A stretch of DNA of 64,000 nucleotides. Origin: Streptomyces sp. RB17. GTDB lineage: Bacteria; Actinomycetota; Actinomycetes; Streptomycetales; Streptomycetaceae. How positions within the stretch are numbered: position 1 is the stretch's first letter; each line of letters starts with the position of its first letter. Position numbers and translations under genes: made by a program. The stretch covers positions 62,001 through 126,000 of the forward strand of contig NZ_WEGL01000003.1 of NCBI RefSeq assembly GCF_009604455.1, read 5' to 3'. The notes beneath the pieces are model-generated. The model did not search any database. It saw nothing but the letters and a program-made list of their open reading frames with translations, and was not told the DNA's origin. Shown in pieces: positions 16,793 to 25,560 of the stretch.

Positions 16793-18199
16793 TCACCTCC
16801 ACCGGCCGATCTCGACGTTCTCCAGCACGCCGAGCGCGTCGGGCACCAGCACGGCGGCCGAGTAGTAGGCCGTCACCAGGTACTTGATGACGGCCTGTTC
16901 GTTGATGCCCATGAACCGCACGGACAGACTCGGCTCGATCTCGTCCGGGATGCCCGACTGCCTCAGGCCGACGACACCCTGGTCCTGCTCACCCGTACGC
17001 ATCGCGATGATCGAGGTCGTGCGCTCCGGGGTGACCGGGATCTTGTTGCAGGGGTAGATCGGCACTCCGCGCCAGGTCGGGATGCGGTTGCCGCCGATCT
17101 CGATCGTCTCCGGTACCAGTCCGCGCTTGTTCAGTTCGCGCCCGAACGCGGCGATCGCGCGCGGGTGGGCCAGGAACAGCTTGGTACTGCGCCGGCGGCT
17201 GAGCAGTTCGTCCATGTCGTCCGGGCTGGGCACGCCGTCGTGCGGCTGGATCCGCTGGTCGTACTCGCAGTTGTGGAGCAGGCCGAAGTCGCGGTTGTTG
17301 ATCAGCTCGTGCTCCTGGCGCTCCTTGAGCGCCTCGACCGTGAGCCTGAGCTGCTGCTCGGTCTGGTTCATCGGCTGGTTGTAGAGGTCGGCCACGCGCG
17401 TGTGGATGCGCAGTACCGTCTGGGCGATGCTCAGCTCGTACTCGCGGGGCCGCGCCTCGTAGTCCACGAAGGTGTGCGGGATGTCGGGCTCGCCGGAGTG
17501 ACCGGCCGCCAGCTCGACCTCCTTCTCGCCGTACTTGTTGGTCCGCTGCTCCGGCAGTGAGCGCAGCTGTTCGAGGTGCTCGCGCAGGGTGTCCGAGCGC
17601 TCGGCGACCTGCTGGAAGTCCTGGCGGCTGAGGATCAGTACGGTGGTCGCGGTGTCCGCGCGGACGGTGTACTCCCAGATGGCGTCCGGGTCCAGCAGCG
17701 CCTGCTCGCCGAAGTAGGCGCCGTCGGCGAGGACTCCGAGGACGGCGTCGTCGCCGTAGGGGCCGGTGCCGATCTTCTCGACCCTGCCGTGCGCCAGCAG
17801 GTACACCTCGCCCGTCTGGTTGCCGAAGTCGGCGATCACCTCGCCGGGCGCGAAGTCGCGCTGGCGGCAGCGCCGGGCGAGCTCCGTCAGCACCTCCTCG
17901 TCCTCGTACGAGCGCAGGGCCGGCAGTTCGCCGAGCTCGGCCGGGATGACCTCGACCTGGTCCCCGGTCTTCACGAAGGTGATGCGGCCGTCGCCGACGC
18001 TGTACGTCAGCCGCCGGTTGACGCGGTACGTGCCGCCCTGCACGTCGACCCACGGGAGTGTGCGCAGCAGCCAGCGGGAGCTGATCTCCTGCATCTGCGG
18101 AACGGACTTGGTCGTGGTGGCCAGGTTCCGCGCGGCCGCCGTCCCGAGGGACTGCTGCGGCTTGCCCTGATCCGTGCGGACCTCTTCGCCTACCGACAT
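16793..18199 (-). CDS. family 2B encapsulin shell protein with cyclic-nucleotide-binding-like domain
   Basis: A 468-residue HK97-fold shell protein of the family 2B encapsulins. The N-terminal arm and start of the HK97 fold (about 1-88, with [15 protein letters not shown]) are followed by an inserted Crp/Fnr-like cyclic-nucleotide-binding domain (about 95-215). The HK97 fold resumes from about 240 to the end ([14 protein letters not shown] to [12 protein letters not shown]). The protein assembles into an icosahedral nanocompartment. The binding domain lacks the cyclic-phosphate Arg: CRP R82-S83 aligns with W175-E176. It is often misannotated as a Crp-family regulator, but has no DNA-binding domain. 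The prenyl synthase downstream is the probable cargo. Confidence 0.93.
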   Translation of the reverse strand: MSVGEEVRTDQGKPQQSLGTAAARNLATTTKSVPQMQEISSRWLLRTLPWVDVQGGTYRVNRRLTYSVGDGRITFVKTGDQVEVIPAELGELPALRSYEDEEVLTELARRCRQRDFAPGEVIADFGNQTGEVYLLAHGRVEKIGTGPYGDDAVLGVLADGAYFGEQALLDPDAIWEYTVRADTATTVLILSRQDFQQVAERSDTLREHLEQLRSLPEQRTNKYGEKEVELAAGHSGEPDIPHTFVDYEARPREYELSIAQTVLRIHTRVADLYNQPMNQTEQQLRLTVEALKERQEHELINNRDFGLLHNCEYDQRIQPHDGVPSPDDMDELLSRRRSTKLFLAHPRAIAAFGRELNKRGLVPETIEIGGNRIPTWRGVPIYPCNKIPVTPERTTSIIAMRTGEQDQGVVGLRQSGIPDEIEPSLSVRFMGINEQAVIKYLVTAYYSAAVLVPDALGVLENVEIGRWR

Positions 18200-18499
18200 A
18201 AAGAATTGCCTCCCAGGTATGCCCGGTGCCGGATCGCAGGGGACACCGGTCTCGGCATCAAGCCTTCCATCACGGTCCGCAGTCGCGCCATTACCCGAAA
18301 GAGCGGGAATGGATCATCTGATGAGCGGGCACAAAGAGGGACCTCCGTCCTGCGTGCCGTGACGTCCGCGACCGGCGCCGTCTGTCCGGATCGGCTCGCA
18401 CAGCGTGCGAACGATGTGGTCCGGGACGTCCGGTTTCGGTAGATGTTTCCTGGAACATCGGCAGATCGGCACGGCACGGCACGGCACGAAGGAGGCTGC
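18200..18499. promoter_or_regulatory. divergent promoter region, encapsulin and amidase
   Basis: 300 bp without a gene between two divergent starts. It must hold the encapsulin operon promoter, but no consensus box is clear. GAAGGAGG just before 18500 is a strong ribosome binding site for the amidase. A short run of repeated GGCAC occurs at 18468-18487. Confidence 0.5.
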
Positions 18500-19093
18500 A
18501 TGGCCCCACCCATGTCCGCGAGCGGGTTCCTGGACGCACTGCGAACGGAGGGCGTCACGGTCGTCGAGGTCGGCGACTGGCGGAACCACAACCGCAACCA
18601 CAAGGGACCGTGGGGGCCCGTCCACGGCGTGATGATCCACCACACGGTGACCCGGGGCAGCGCGCACACGGTGCAGGTCTGCCGGGACGGCCGTCCCAGG
18701 CTGCCGGGCCCGCTGTGCCACGGCGTGATCACCAAGGACGGCACGGTCCATCTGGTCGGCTACGGCCGCGCCAACCACGCCGGCCTCGGCGACGACGACG
18801 TGCTGCGTGCCGTCATCGCCGAGAAGGGGCTGCCGCCGGACAACGAGGCCGACACCGATGGCAACCGGCACTTCTACGGCTTCGAGTGCGAGAACCTGGG
18901 CGACGGGGAGGATCCGTGGCCCCAGGCCCAGTTGGACGCGATCGAGCGGGTCGCCGCCGCGGTGTGCCGGCGGCACGGGTGGTCGCAGCGGTCGGTCATC
19001 GGTCACCTGGAGTGGCAGCCGGGGAAGGTGGATCCGAGGGGGTTCGGGATGGACCGGCTGCGGGAGCGGGTGGCGGAGCGGCTGAAGGGGTAG
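18500..19093 (+). CDS. N-acetylmuramoyl-L-alanine amidase (amidase_2/PGRP type)
   Basis: A 197-residue protein of the zinc-dependent amidase_2/PGRP fold. It carries VHGVMIHHTVTRG with zinc-ligand His, HGVITKDGTVHLVGYGRANHAG, FYGFECENLGDGE and the C-terminal VIGHLEWQPGKVDP with the second zinc site. It cleaves the amide between MurNAc and the stem peptide. No signal peptide follows the chosen ATG at 18500 (after GAAGGAGG), so it resembles phage endolysins or cytoplasmic recycling enzymes more than secreted autolysins. A prophage origin is possible, though no other phage genes are next to it. Confidence 0.88.
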   Translation: MAPPMSASGFLDALRTEGVTVVEVGDWRNHNRNHKGPWGPVHGVMIHHTVTRGSAHTVQVCRDGRPRLPGPLCHGVITKDGTVHLVGYGRANHAGLGDDDVLRAVIAEKGLPPDNEADTDGNRHFYGFECENLGDGEDPWPQAQLDAIERVAAAVCRRHGWSQRSVIGHLEWQPGKVDPRGFGMDRLRERVAERLKG

Positions 19094-19147
19094 CGCCGTG
19101 GGGGGGGCCTTGTCATGGCCGGGCCGGGCCGGGTGCGAGTGCGCGGC

Positions 19148-19209
19148 GGCTGGTCGCGCCCACGCGGCGGAGCCGCACATCGACAGGGTCCCGTGCCCCT
19201 TCGGGGCAC
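19148..19209 (+). repeat. dispersed Streptomyces intergenic repeat with hairpin
   Basis: The 37 bp at 19148-19184 recur with two mismatches, inverted, at 41967-42003. It is followed by the perfect hairpin GTGCCCCTTCGGGGCAC at 19193-19209, which may end amidase transcription. I recall the same element in many Streptomyces intergenic regions. Confidence 0.65.
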
Positions 19210-19272
19210 TCCCGCAGCCCGCGGGCGGCCCAGCCCCGGCCGGCGACGGCGGCGTCGGGCGACAATGAAGCA

Positions 19273-20166
19273 GTGACCAGCCCCGGCCCGCTCGCCCCCC
19301 GCCTCCCCTCACCTCTTCAAGAGGTCGGGGACGAGCGATTCGACAGACACGGACTGCGGCTGCTCCTGAAACGCGACGACCTCATCCACCCCGACCTCGT
19401 CGGCAACAAGTGGCGCAAGCTCGTGCCGAACATCGAGGCGGCACAAGGGCGGCCGCTGGTCACCTTCGGCGGGGCCTACTCCAACCACCTGCGGGCCACC
19501 GCCGCCGCGGGCCGCATCCTCGGGCTGCCGGCCATCGGCGTGGTCCGCGGCGACGAGCTGGCCGGCCGTCCGCTCAACCCCTCGCTGGCCCGGTGCGCGG
19601 CGGACGGCATGCGGCTGCACTTCGTCGACAGGGCGACGTATCGACGCAAGACCGAGCCCGCGGTGCTGGCCGGCATCCTGCGCGCGGCCGGGGCCGAGCA
19701 GGCGTACGTCGTGCCCGAAGGCGGCAGCAACAGCGCGGCCGTGCGCGGCTGCCGGGCACTGGGAGAGGAACTGCGCGGGCACGCCGATGTCGTCGGCGTC
19801 GCCTGCGGCACCGGTGGCACGCTCGCCGGGCTGGCCGCGGGCCTGGCCCCGGGGCAGCGGGCACTCGGCGTGCCGGTCCTCAGGGGCGGCTTCCTGGACG
19901 GGGACGTACAGGCACTGCAGGAACGTGCCTTCGGTGGCCGTACCGGCTCCTGGTCCCTCGCCGAGCGCTTCCACTTCGGCGGTTACGGCCGTACGACACC
20001 CGAACTGCACGCGTTCGCCCAGGACTTCGAGGACCGCCACGGGCTGCCCGTCGAACGACTCTATGTCGCCAAGTTGCTCTACGGACTTGTCGCCCTCGCG
20101 GAGGAGGGCGCCTTCGCGCGCGGGACGACGGTCGCCGCCGTCGTCACCGGGCGGCCGTTCCCGTAG
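19273..20166 (+). CDS. PLP-dependent ACC deaminase / D-cysteine desulfhydrase family enzyme
   Basis: A 297-residue fold-type II PLP enzyme. LVGNKWRKL contains the Schiff-base lysine (K46), GGAYSNHL binds the substrate carboxylate, and VACGTGGTLAGL is the phosphate-binding loop. The family includes 1-aminocyclopropane-1-carboxylate deaminases and D-cysteine desulfhydrases; sequence alone does not decide between them. The GTG at 19273 gives the normal N-terminus. It ends 22 bp before the convergent antiporter gene. Confidence 0.88.
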   Translation: MTSPGPLAPRLPSPLQEVGDERFDRHGLRLLLKRDDLIHPDLVGNKWRKLVPNIEAAQGRPLVTFGGAYSNHLRATAAAGRILGLPAIGVVRGDELAGRPLNPSLARCAADGMRLHFVDRATYRRKTEPAVLAGILRAAGAEQAYVVPEGGSNSAAVRGCRALGEELRGHADVVGVACGTGGTLAGLAAGLAPGQRALGVPVLRGGFLDGDVQALQERAFGGRTGSWSLAERFHFGGYGRTTPELHAFAQDFEDRHGLPVERLYVAKLLYGLVALAEEGAFARGTTVAAVVTGRPFP

Positions 20167-20188
20167 CGCTGCTCCGCGCCCCGCAGCG

Positions 20189-21784
20189 CTACTCCGCCTC
20201 CCGGTAGGCCGCCGCCTCCTCCAGGTCCAGGCGTCTGAGCAGCGCGCGCAGCATCTCGTCGTCGATGTAGCGAAGGTCGCGGAGCCGTACGAAGACCTCG
20301 CGTTCGGCGCCGATCATCTCGCGCGAGAGGCGGCGGTAGGTGTCGTCGACGGACTCGCCGGTGACGGGGTTGGTCTGGCCGAGGCGCTCCCAGACGGCGT
20401 TGCGGCGGCGCTCCAGTACCGTGCGCAGACGGTCGGCGAGCGGTGGGGGCAGTTCGTTGCGCTCGTCGGAGAGGAGGTCGTCGAGGCGGCTCTCGGCGGC
20501 GCGGGAGGCCTGCGCCTGGGCGTTGGCCTCGGCGAGGGTCTCGGCCTGCGGGTCGCGGCCGGGGAACCTCATCAGGCGGATCAGCGGTGCGAGCGTCAGG
20601 CCCTGCACCACGAGGGTGCCGATGACCGTGGTGAAGGTCAGGAAGAGGATCAGGTTCCGCTGCGGGAAGGGGGCGCCGCCGTGCACCGTGACCGGGATCG
20701 AGAAGGCGATGGCCAGGGACACCACACCGCGCATGGCCGCCCACGACGTCACGATCGGCGCCCGCCAGGTGGGGTTGTCCTCGCGTTCCCGGATGCGGCG
20801 GAAGAGCAGGCGGGGCAGGAAGGCCGCCGGATACACCCAGACGAATCGGGCCACGACGACCACGAGGAAGACCGCGATCGCGTACCAGGCCGCGTCGGCA
20901 CCCTGATACGCACCCAGCCCCTTGAGGACGGTGGGCAGTTGCAGCCCGATGAGGGCGAAAACCGCCGATTCCAGCACGAAGGCGACCATCCGCCAGACCG
21001 CGTCCTCCTGGAGCCGGGTGGCGAAGTCGACCTCCCACGCGCGGTGCCCGAGGTAGACCGCGACCACGACGACCGCGAGGACGCCGGAGCCGTGGAACTG
21101 CTCGGCGACGCCGTAGGCGGTGAACGGGATCAGCAGGGAGAGGGTGTTCTGGAGGAGGGCCTCCTTCAGGTGCGTGCGCAGCCAGTGGATCGGCACCATG
21201 AGCACGAGCCCGACCACGACACCCCCGACGGCCGCCCGCAGGAACTCGCCGATCCCGCCCGCCCAGGTGGCACCCTCGCCGACGGCCGCGGCGAGGGCCA
21301 CCCGGTAGGCGGTGATCGCGGTGGCGTCGTTGAGCAGGGACTCGCCCTGGAGGATGGTGGTGATCCTGGACGGCAGGCCCACCCGGCGCGCGATCGCCGC
21401 GGCCGCGACCGCGTCCGTCGGCGCGACCACCGCGCCCAGCACGAGCGCGGCGGGCAGCGGCAGCCCGGGTACGACGAGATAGGCGACCCAGCCGACGACG
21501 AAGGTCGCGAAGAGCACGTACCCGATCGACAGCAGCCCCACCGGCCGCATCTGCGCGCGCAGGTCGAGGTACGAGCTCTCCGTGCCCTCCTTGTACAGCA
21601 GCGGGGGCAGCACCAGGGGCAGGACGATCTGCGGGTCCAGGGTGTAGTGCGGGATCCCGGGGACGTACGAGATCGCCAGGCCGACGGCGACCAGCAGCAG
21701 CGGCGCCGGCACCGGAGTGCGCCGGGCGGCCCCCGCGATCGCCGCACTGCCCGCCACCAGCAACAGCAGCGGCATCACGTCCAT
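20189..21784 (-). CDS. CPA1-family Na+/H+ antiporter
   Basis: A 531-residue membrane protein with about 12 hydrophobic segments in the first 400 residues and a cytoplasmic helical tail of roughly 130. GAVVAPTDAVAAAAIARRVG and LQGESLLNDATAITAYR are the ion-binding segments of CPA1 exchangers; the Asp of the latter is the key carrier. It exports sodium in exchange for protons. Divergent from the UBP zinc-finger gene only 61 bp away, and close to the SigH osmotic-stress module, which fits a role in ion homeostasis. Confidence 0.92.
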   Translation of the reverse strand: MDVMPLLLLVAGSAAIAGAARRTPVPAPLLLVAVGLAISYVPGIPHYTLDPQIVLPLVLPPLLYKEGTESSYLDLRAQMRPVGLLSIGYVLFATFVVGWVAYLVVPGLPLPAALVLGAVVAPTDAVAAAAIARRVGLPSRITTILQGESLLNDATAITAYRVALAAAVGEGATWAGGIGEFLRAAVGGVVVGLVLMVPIHWLRTHLKEALLQNTLSLLIPFTAYGVAEQFHGSGVLAVVVVAVYLGHRAWEVDFATRLQEDAVWRMVAFVLESAVFALIGLQLPTVLKGLGAYQGADAAWYAIAVFLVVVVARFVWVYPAAFLPRLLFRRIREREDNPTWRAPIVTSWAAMRGVVSLAIAFSIPVTVHGGAPFPQRNLILFLTFTTVIGTLVVQGLTLAPLIRLMRFPGRDPQAETLAEANAQAQASRAAESRLDDLLSDERNELPPPLADRLRTVLERRRNAVWERLGQTNPVTGESVDDTYRRLSREMIGAEREVFVRLRDLRYIDDEMLRALLRRLDLEEAAAYREAE

Positions 21785-21845
21785 GGTCCTCGCCCACCCT
21801 CGTTTTCCGCGCGGTCACCCGCACGCCCGTCGTAATCTGGCAATC

Positions 21846-22106
21846 ATGAAACAGTGCACGCACGCCGACGCGCTGCCGCTCCCGGAACCGGAACCGCTCG
21901 AGCCCACCTGCCCGGAGTGCCTGCGCGACGGCACGCATCCCGTGCAGCTGCGGCTGTGCCTCACCTGCGGCCACGTCGGCTGCTGCGACTCCTCGCCCGG
22001 CCGGCACGCGACGCAGCACCACGAGACGACCGGCCACCCGGTGATGCGGACCTTCGAGCCCGGCGAGGACTGGCGGTGGTGCTTCGTGGACCACGTACTC
22101 GTCTGA
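21846..22106 (+). CDS. UBP-type zinc-finger protein
   Basis: An 86-residue protein made almost wholly of a UBP (ZnF) domain: CTHAD, CPECLRDG, CLTCGHVGCCDSSPGRHATQHHETTGHPVM. The arranged Cys and His residues match eukaryotic ubiquitin-hydrolase zinc fingers, whose bacterial homologues have no known ubiquitin partner. The function in Streptomyces is unknown. It ends 343 bp before the anti-sigma gene. Confidence 0.9.
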   Translation: MKQCTHADALPLPEPEPLEPTCPECLRDGTHPVQLRLCLTCGHVGCCDSSPGRHATQHHETTGHPVMRTFEPGEDWRWCFVDHVLV

Positions 22107-22449
22107 CCCCCGCCCAACCCCCGTCCGGCCCTCTTCCGAGCGGGATCTCGGCCGATCGCATTCCCGCTCGACCGCGTTCTCGTGTGACACTGCATGCGGC
22201 GGCTGCCGCACGACGGTTCGAGCGTCTGACGTCTGGGTACGTCAACCCGGCGCGCGTTCTTCCCATTTGGGCCCGCAAACCCTCTAGACACGGAGCGTAT
22301 GCACAGCTTTACTGTGAGTGACGCCAGGGGGGTCGGGGTCCCGGGACAGGACCGTTCGGAGCGCGATAGCGTCACCGCGGAACCGCGCACGCGTTACCCC
22401 GGGGGGCGACCCTCGGCCCCGTAGAGCTTGTACCACCATGGAGGTGAGG
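22107..22449 (+). promoter_or_regulatory. prsH-sigH promoter region with SigB/SigH-type promoter
   Basis: A gene-free stretch of 343 bp. GTTC at 22216-22219 and GGGTAC at 22235-22240 are 15 bases apart, matching the SigB-class consensus recognised by SigH, so the operon may be autoregulated. GGAGGTGAG at 22440-22448 is a near-perfect ribosome binding site directly before the chosen prsH start. Confidence 0.65.
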
Positions 22450-22866
22450 GTGTCCCAGATCGCAGGCGAGCCCGCGGCGAACCAGGACTTTGTGGAAGTC
22501 CGGCTGCCGGCCGCGGGTGCCTACCTGTCGGTGCTGCGGACGGCCACGGCCGGTCTCGCGGCTCGCTTGGACTTCACCCTGGACGAGATCGAGGACCTGC
22601 GCATCGCCGTCGACGAGGCCTGCGCGATCCTGCTCCAACAGGCTGTGCCCGGCTCCGTGCTCAGCTGTGTCTTCCGGCTCGTCGACGACTCGCTGGAGGT
22701 CACGGTCTCGGCGCCGACCACGGACGGTCACGCCCCCTCGCGGGACACCTTCGCCTGGACCGTGCTCTCGGCCCTCGCGGGCAAGGTCTCGTCCGCCGTC
22801 GACGAGGACAAGACCGTGTCGATCAGCCTCTACAAACAGCGCGGCGCGGGCCCCGGCCCGGCGTGA
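22450..22866 (+). CDS. prsH: RsbW-like anti-sigma factor of SigH
   Basis: A 138-residue GHKL-type kinase-like protein: LDEIEDLRIAVDEACAILLQ is the ATP-binding N box and the rest is the compact RsbW fold. It binds and holds SigH in the cytoplasm. The GTG at 22450 (SQIAGEP) is preferred over an ATG at 22438 because GGAGGTGAG lies immediately upstream and overlaps that ATG. Its stop overlaps the first sigH start as GTGA, so the two are translationally coupled. Also called UshX. Confidence 0.88.
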   Translation: MSQIAGEPAANQDFVEVRLPAAGAYLSVLRTATAGLAARLDFTLDEIEDLRIAVDEACAILLQQAVPGSVLSCVFRLVDDSLEVTVSAPTTDGHAPSRDTFAWTVLSALAGKVSSAVDEDKTVSISLYKQRGAGPGPA

Positions 22867-23996
22867 GGAACGGGGACGGTCCGGTGCGGGACGAAGAGCG
22901 CGGCACACGGGAGCTGCCGGCCGGGGACGGGGGTGCCCCCTGGCCGAGCCCGGACGACCTTGCCGGGGAGACTCCCCGGGACGGTTCCCGGCGCATGGCG
23001 GACGGCATCGACGGCATCCCCGAGCAGGCCAGGCCACACCCGGAGGACGACTCCGCGCGGATCGGCGCCGACGGTGCCGTGCAGGGCGTACCGCCGGAGG
23101 CGTCGGGCGGCGCCGGCTCCGCCGGCCGCACGGGGGCCAGGGCTCGGGGAAGGGCTACGGGCGGGACGATGAGCGAGCACGAGCGGAACGCCGAGGACGA
23201 CACGCCGGCCGCGGAGGCCGTGCAGGCCGTACAGCACGACCCGGCGGACCGCAGCGGGGCGCGGGCGATGTTCGTGGAGCTGCGCGCGCTGAAGGAGGGC
23301 AGCCCGGAGTACGCGGAGCTGCGCAATCAGCTGGTCCGTATGCATCTGCCGCTCGTGGAGCACCTGGCGCGCCGGTTCCGCAACCGCGGCGAGCCGCTGG
23401 ACGACCTCACCCAGGTCGCCACGATCGGCCTGATCAAGTCCGTCGACCGCTTCGACCCGGACCGTGGCGTGGAGTTCTCCACGTACGCCACGCCCACCGT
23501 GGTCGGCGAGATCAAGCGGCACTTCCGCGACAAGGGCTGGGCGGTGCGCGTGCCGCGCCGGCTGCAGGAGCTGCGGCTCGCGCTGACCACGGCGACGGCC
23601 GAGCTGTCCCAGCTGCACGGCCGCTCCCCCACGGTCCACGAGCTGGCCGAGAAGCTCGCGATCTCCGAGGAGGAGGTCCTGGAGGGCCTGGAGTCCGCCA
23701 ACGCGTACTCCACGCTGTCCCTGGACGTCCCCGACACCGACGACGAGTCCCCGGCGGTCGCCGACACGCTCGGCGCGGAGGACGAGGCGCTGGAGGGCGT
23801 GGAGTACCGGGAGTCCCTCAAGCCGCTGCTGGAGGATCTGCCGCCGCGGGAGAAGCGGATCCTGCTGCTGCGGTTCTTCGGGAACATGACCCAGTCGCAG
23901 ATCGCGCAGGAGGTCGGCATCTCCCAGATGCACGTCTCCCGGCTGCTGGCCCGCACCCTGGCCCAGCTGCGGGAGAAGCTGCTCGTGGAGGAGTGA
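22863..23996 (+). CDS. sigH: SigB-like RNA polymerase sigma factor SigH
   Basis: A 377-residue protein from the GTG at 22863. The sigma core starts at about residue 125: region 2 (RNQLVRMHLPLVEHLARRF, DDLTQVATIGLIKSVDRFD), region 3 and region 4 (PREKRILLLRFFGNMTQSQIAQEVGISQMHVSRLL). The first 100 residues are acidic and unstructured, and a second start at 23169 (MSEHERN) would give a short form. SigH of S. coelicolor is made as several isoforms through alternative starts and processing. It directs osmotic/stress and morphological genes and is held by PrsH. The reading frame is also open upstream through all of prsH. Confidence 0.93.
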   Translation: MRNGDGPVRDEERGTRELPAGDGGAPWPSPDDLAGETPRDGSRRMADGIDGIPEQARPHPEDDSARIGADGAVQGVPPEASGGAGSAGRTGARARGRATGGTMSEHERNAEDDTPAAEAVQAVQHDPADRSGARAMFVELRALKEGSPEYAELRNQLVRMHLPLVEHLARRFRNRGEPLDDLTQVATIGLIKSVDRFDPDRGVEFSTYATPTVVGEIKRHFRDKGWAVRVPRRLQELRLALTTATAELSQLHGRSPTVHELAEKLAISEEEVLEGLESANAYSTLSLDVPDTDDESPAVADTLGAEDEALEGVEYRESLKPLLEDLPPREKRILLLRFFGNMTQSQIAQEVGISQMHVSRLLARTLAQLREKLLVEE

Positions 23997-24002
23997 GGCC
24001 GG

Positions 24003-24449
24003 TTATTCGGCGCGGCCCGGTCCCTTGATGCCGAGGGCCCGGGTCGTCTCGCCGTTGACGAGCAGGACGAGCGCGGCCACGGCGACGACCGCGATGGCGA
24101 TGCCGGCCGGGATGGCCATGCTGTCGGCCTGGAGCAGGTTGTAGGCGATCGGCAGCGCCATGAGCTGGGTGATCACCGCGGGGCCCCGGCTCCAGCTGCG
24201 CCGCAGCAGCAGTCCGCGCGCGGCGAGCAGCGGCAGCAGCGCGAGGACGGCCAGCGTGACGCCGAGGGTCACGGCCTGCTGCCGGTCGTCCGGGGAGCCG
24301 GTGAGCCCGAGAACGAGCACCCACAGCCCGCCGACCCCGAGGGCGACGCCCTCCAGCCCGGCCAGCAGGGCGGCGTACGTCAATCGACGCGGCCGTGTCG
24401 CTGCGCCGGCTTCGGCGGTGTCCTGGGCGGGGTTCTGCTCGCTGCTCAC
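24003..24449 (-). CDS. four-helix membrane protein, unknown function
   Basis: A 148-residue protein with a polar N-terminus of about 22 residues and four hydrophobic helices. It is conserved in Streptomyces beside sigH and I know no function for it. It ends six bases after the sigH stop, convergently. No catalytic motif is visible. Confidence 0.8.
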   Translation of the reverse strand: MSSEQNPAQDTAEAGAATRPRRLTYAALLAGLEGVALGVGGLWVLVLGLTGSPDDRQQAVTLGVTLAVLALLPLLAARGLLLRRSWSRGPAVITQLMALPIAYNLLQADSMAIPAGIAIAVVAVAALVLLVNGETTRALGIKGPGRAE

Positions 24450-24591
24450 CCCAGCAGGGTAGCGGGGCGGTGTCAGCGCCCCGCAGGGGCGGCCCGCAGA
24501 CGGGCGGCGTGTCTACCGTCACGCCCCCACCTCTTACCTGATCCCTACCTCGCTATGGGCCCGGTACCCCCCAGTAGGTACGCTGCAGTCC

Positions 24592-25560
24592 ATGCGTGCA
24601 CTTCTCGTGGTCAACCCGGCGGCAACCACCACAAGCGCACGCACGCGTGACGTGCTGATCCACGCGCTGGCGAGCGAGATGAAGCTGGAAGCGGTCACCA
24701 CCCAGTACCGCGGACACGCGCGCGACCTCGGCCGGCAGGCGGCGGACAGCGACGACATCGATCTGGTCGTGGCCCTCGGCGGCGACGGCACGGTCAACGA
24801 GGTCGTCAACGGCCTGCTGCACGCCGGCCCCGACCCCGAGCGCCTGCCCGGTCTCGCCGTCGTACCCGGCGGCTCCACGAACGTCTTCGCCCGCGCCCTG
24901 GGCCTACCCAACGACCCGGTCGAGGCCACCGGCGCCCTGCTGGACGCGCTGCGCGAGGGCCGGGAGCGGGTCGTCGGGCTCGGGCTGACCTCGGGCACAC
25001 CCGGCACCGAGGACGAGGCGGTCCCGGACCGCTGGTTCACCTTCAACGCGGGGCTGGGTTTCGACGCGGGTGTCGTCGGCCGGGTGGAGCAGCAGCGCGA
25101 GCGCGGGAAGAAGTCGACGCACGCGTTGTACGTACGTCAGGTGATCCGGCAGTTCCTCGGTGAGCCGAACCGCCGGCACGGCTCGATCACGCTGGAGCAG
25201 CCCGGCGAGGACCCGATCGCCGATCTCGTGGTCGCCATAGTCTCGAACACGTCCCCTTGGACGTATCTCGGCAATCGCCCCATGTACACATCGCCTAAGG
25301 CCTCGTTCGATACCGGCGTCGACGTGCTCGGTCTCAGCCGTCTGTCGACGGCCGCGGTTGCCCGGTATGGCACCCAGTTGCTCACTTCGTCCCCCGAGCG
25401 CGGACCGCATGGTCGACATGTCGCCTCGCTGCACGATCTGGACCGGTTCACCTTGCATTCGAAGGTGCCTCTGCCCCTGCAGATGGACGGTGACCACCTG
25501 GGACTGCGTACGAGCGTGACGTTCACAGGCGTACGCCGTGCACTGCGTGTGATTGTGTGA
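24592..25560 (+). CDS. dagK: diacylglycerol kinase family lipid kinase
   Basis: A 322-residue protein of the DAGK_cat/LCB5 fold. VVNPAA at residue 6 and LVVALGGDGTVNEVVNGL at 59-76 form the nucleotide-binding site; VVPGGSTNVFARALGLP follows at about 88-104. The C-terminal beta domain includes FTFNAGLGFDAGVV. It phosphorylates diacylglycerol or a related lipid at the membrane surface. The same order (lipid kinase, WhiB-like, PdtaS-type kinase) occurs in other actinobacteria. Confidence 0.9.
   Translation: MRALLVVNPAATTTSARTRDVLIHALASEMKLEAVTTQYRGHARDLGRQAADSDDIDLVVALGGDGTVNEVVNGLLHAGPDPERLPGLAVVPGGSTNVFARALGLPNDPVEATGALLDALREGRERVVGLGLTSGTPGTEDEAVPDRWFTFNAGLGFDAGVVGRVEQQRERGKKSTHALYVRQVIRQFLGEPNRRHGSITLEQPGEDPIADLVVAIVSNTSPWTYLGNRPMYTSPKASFDTGVDVLGLSRLSTAAVARYGTQLLTSSPERGPHGRHVASLHDLDRFTLHSKVPLPLQMDGDHLGLRTSVTFTGVRRALRVIV

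Noticed and set aside
16793..18199. A Crp/Fnr-family transcription factor
   Set aside because: The cNMP-like domain is inserted in a HK97-type shell protein and there is no helix-turn-helix.
18500..19093. A prophage lysis module
   Set aside because: The amidase is endolysin-like, but no holin, tail or other phage genes are adjacent.
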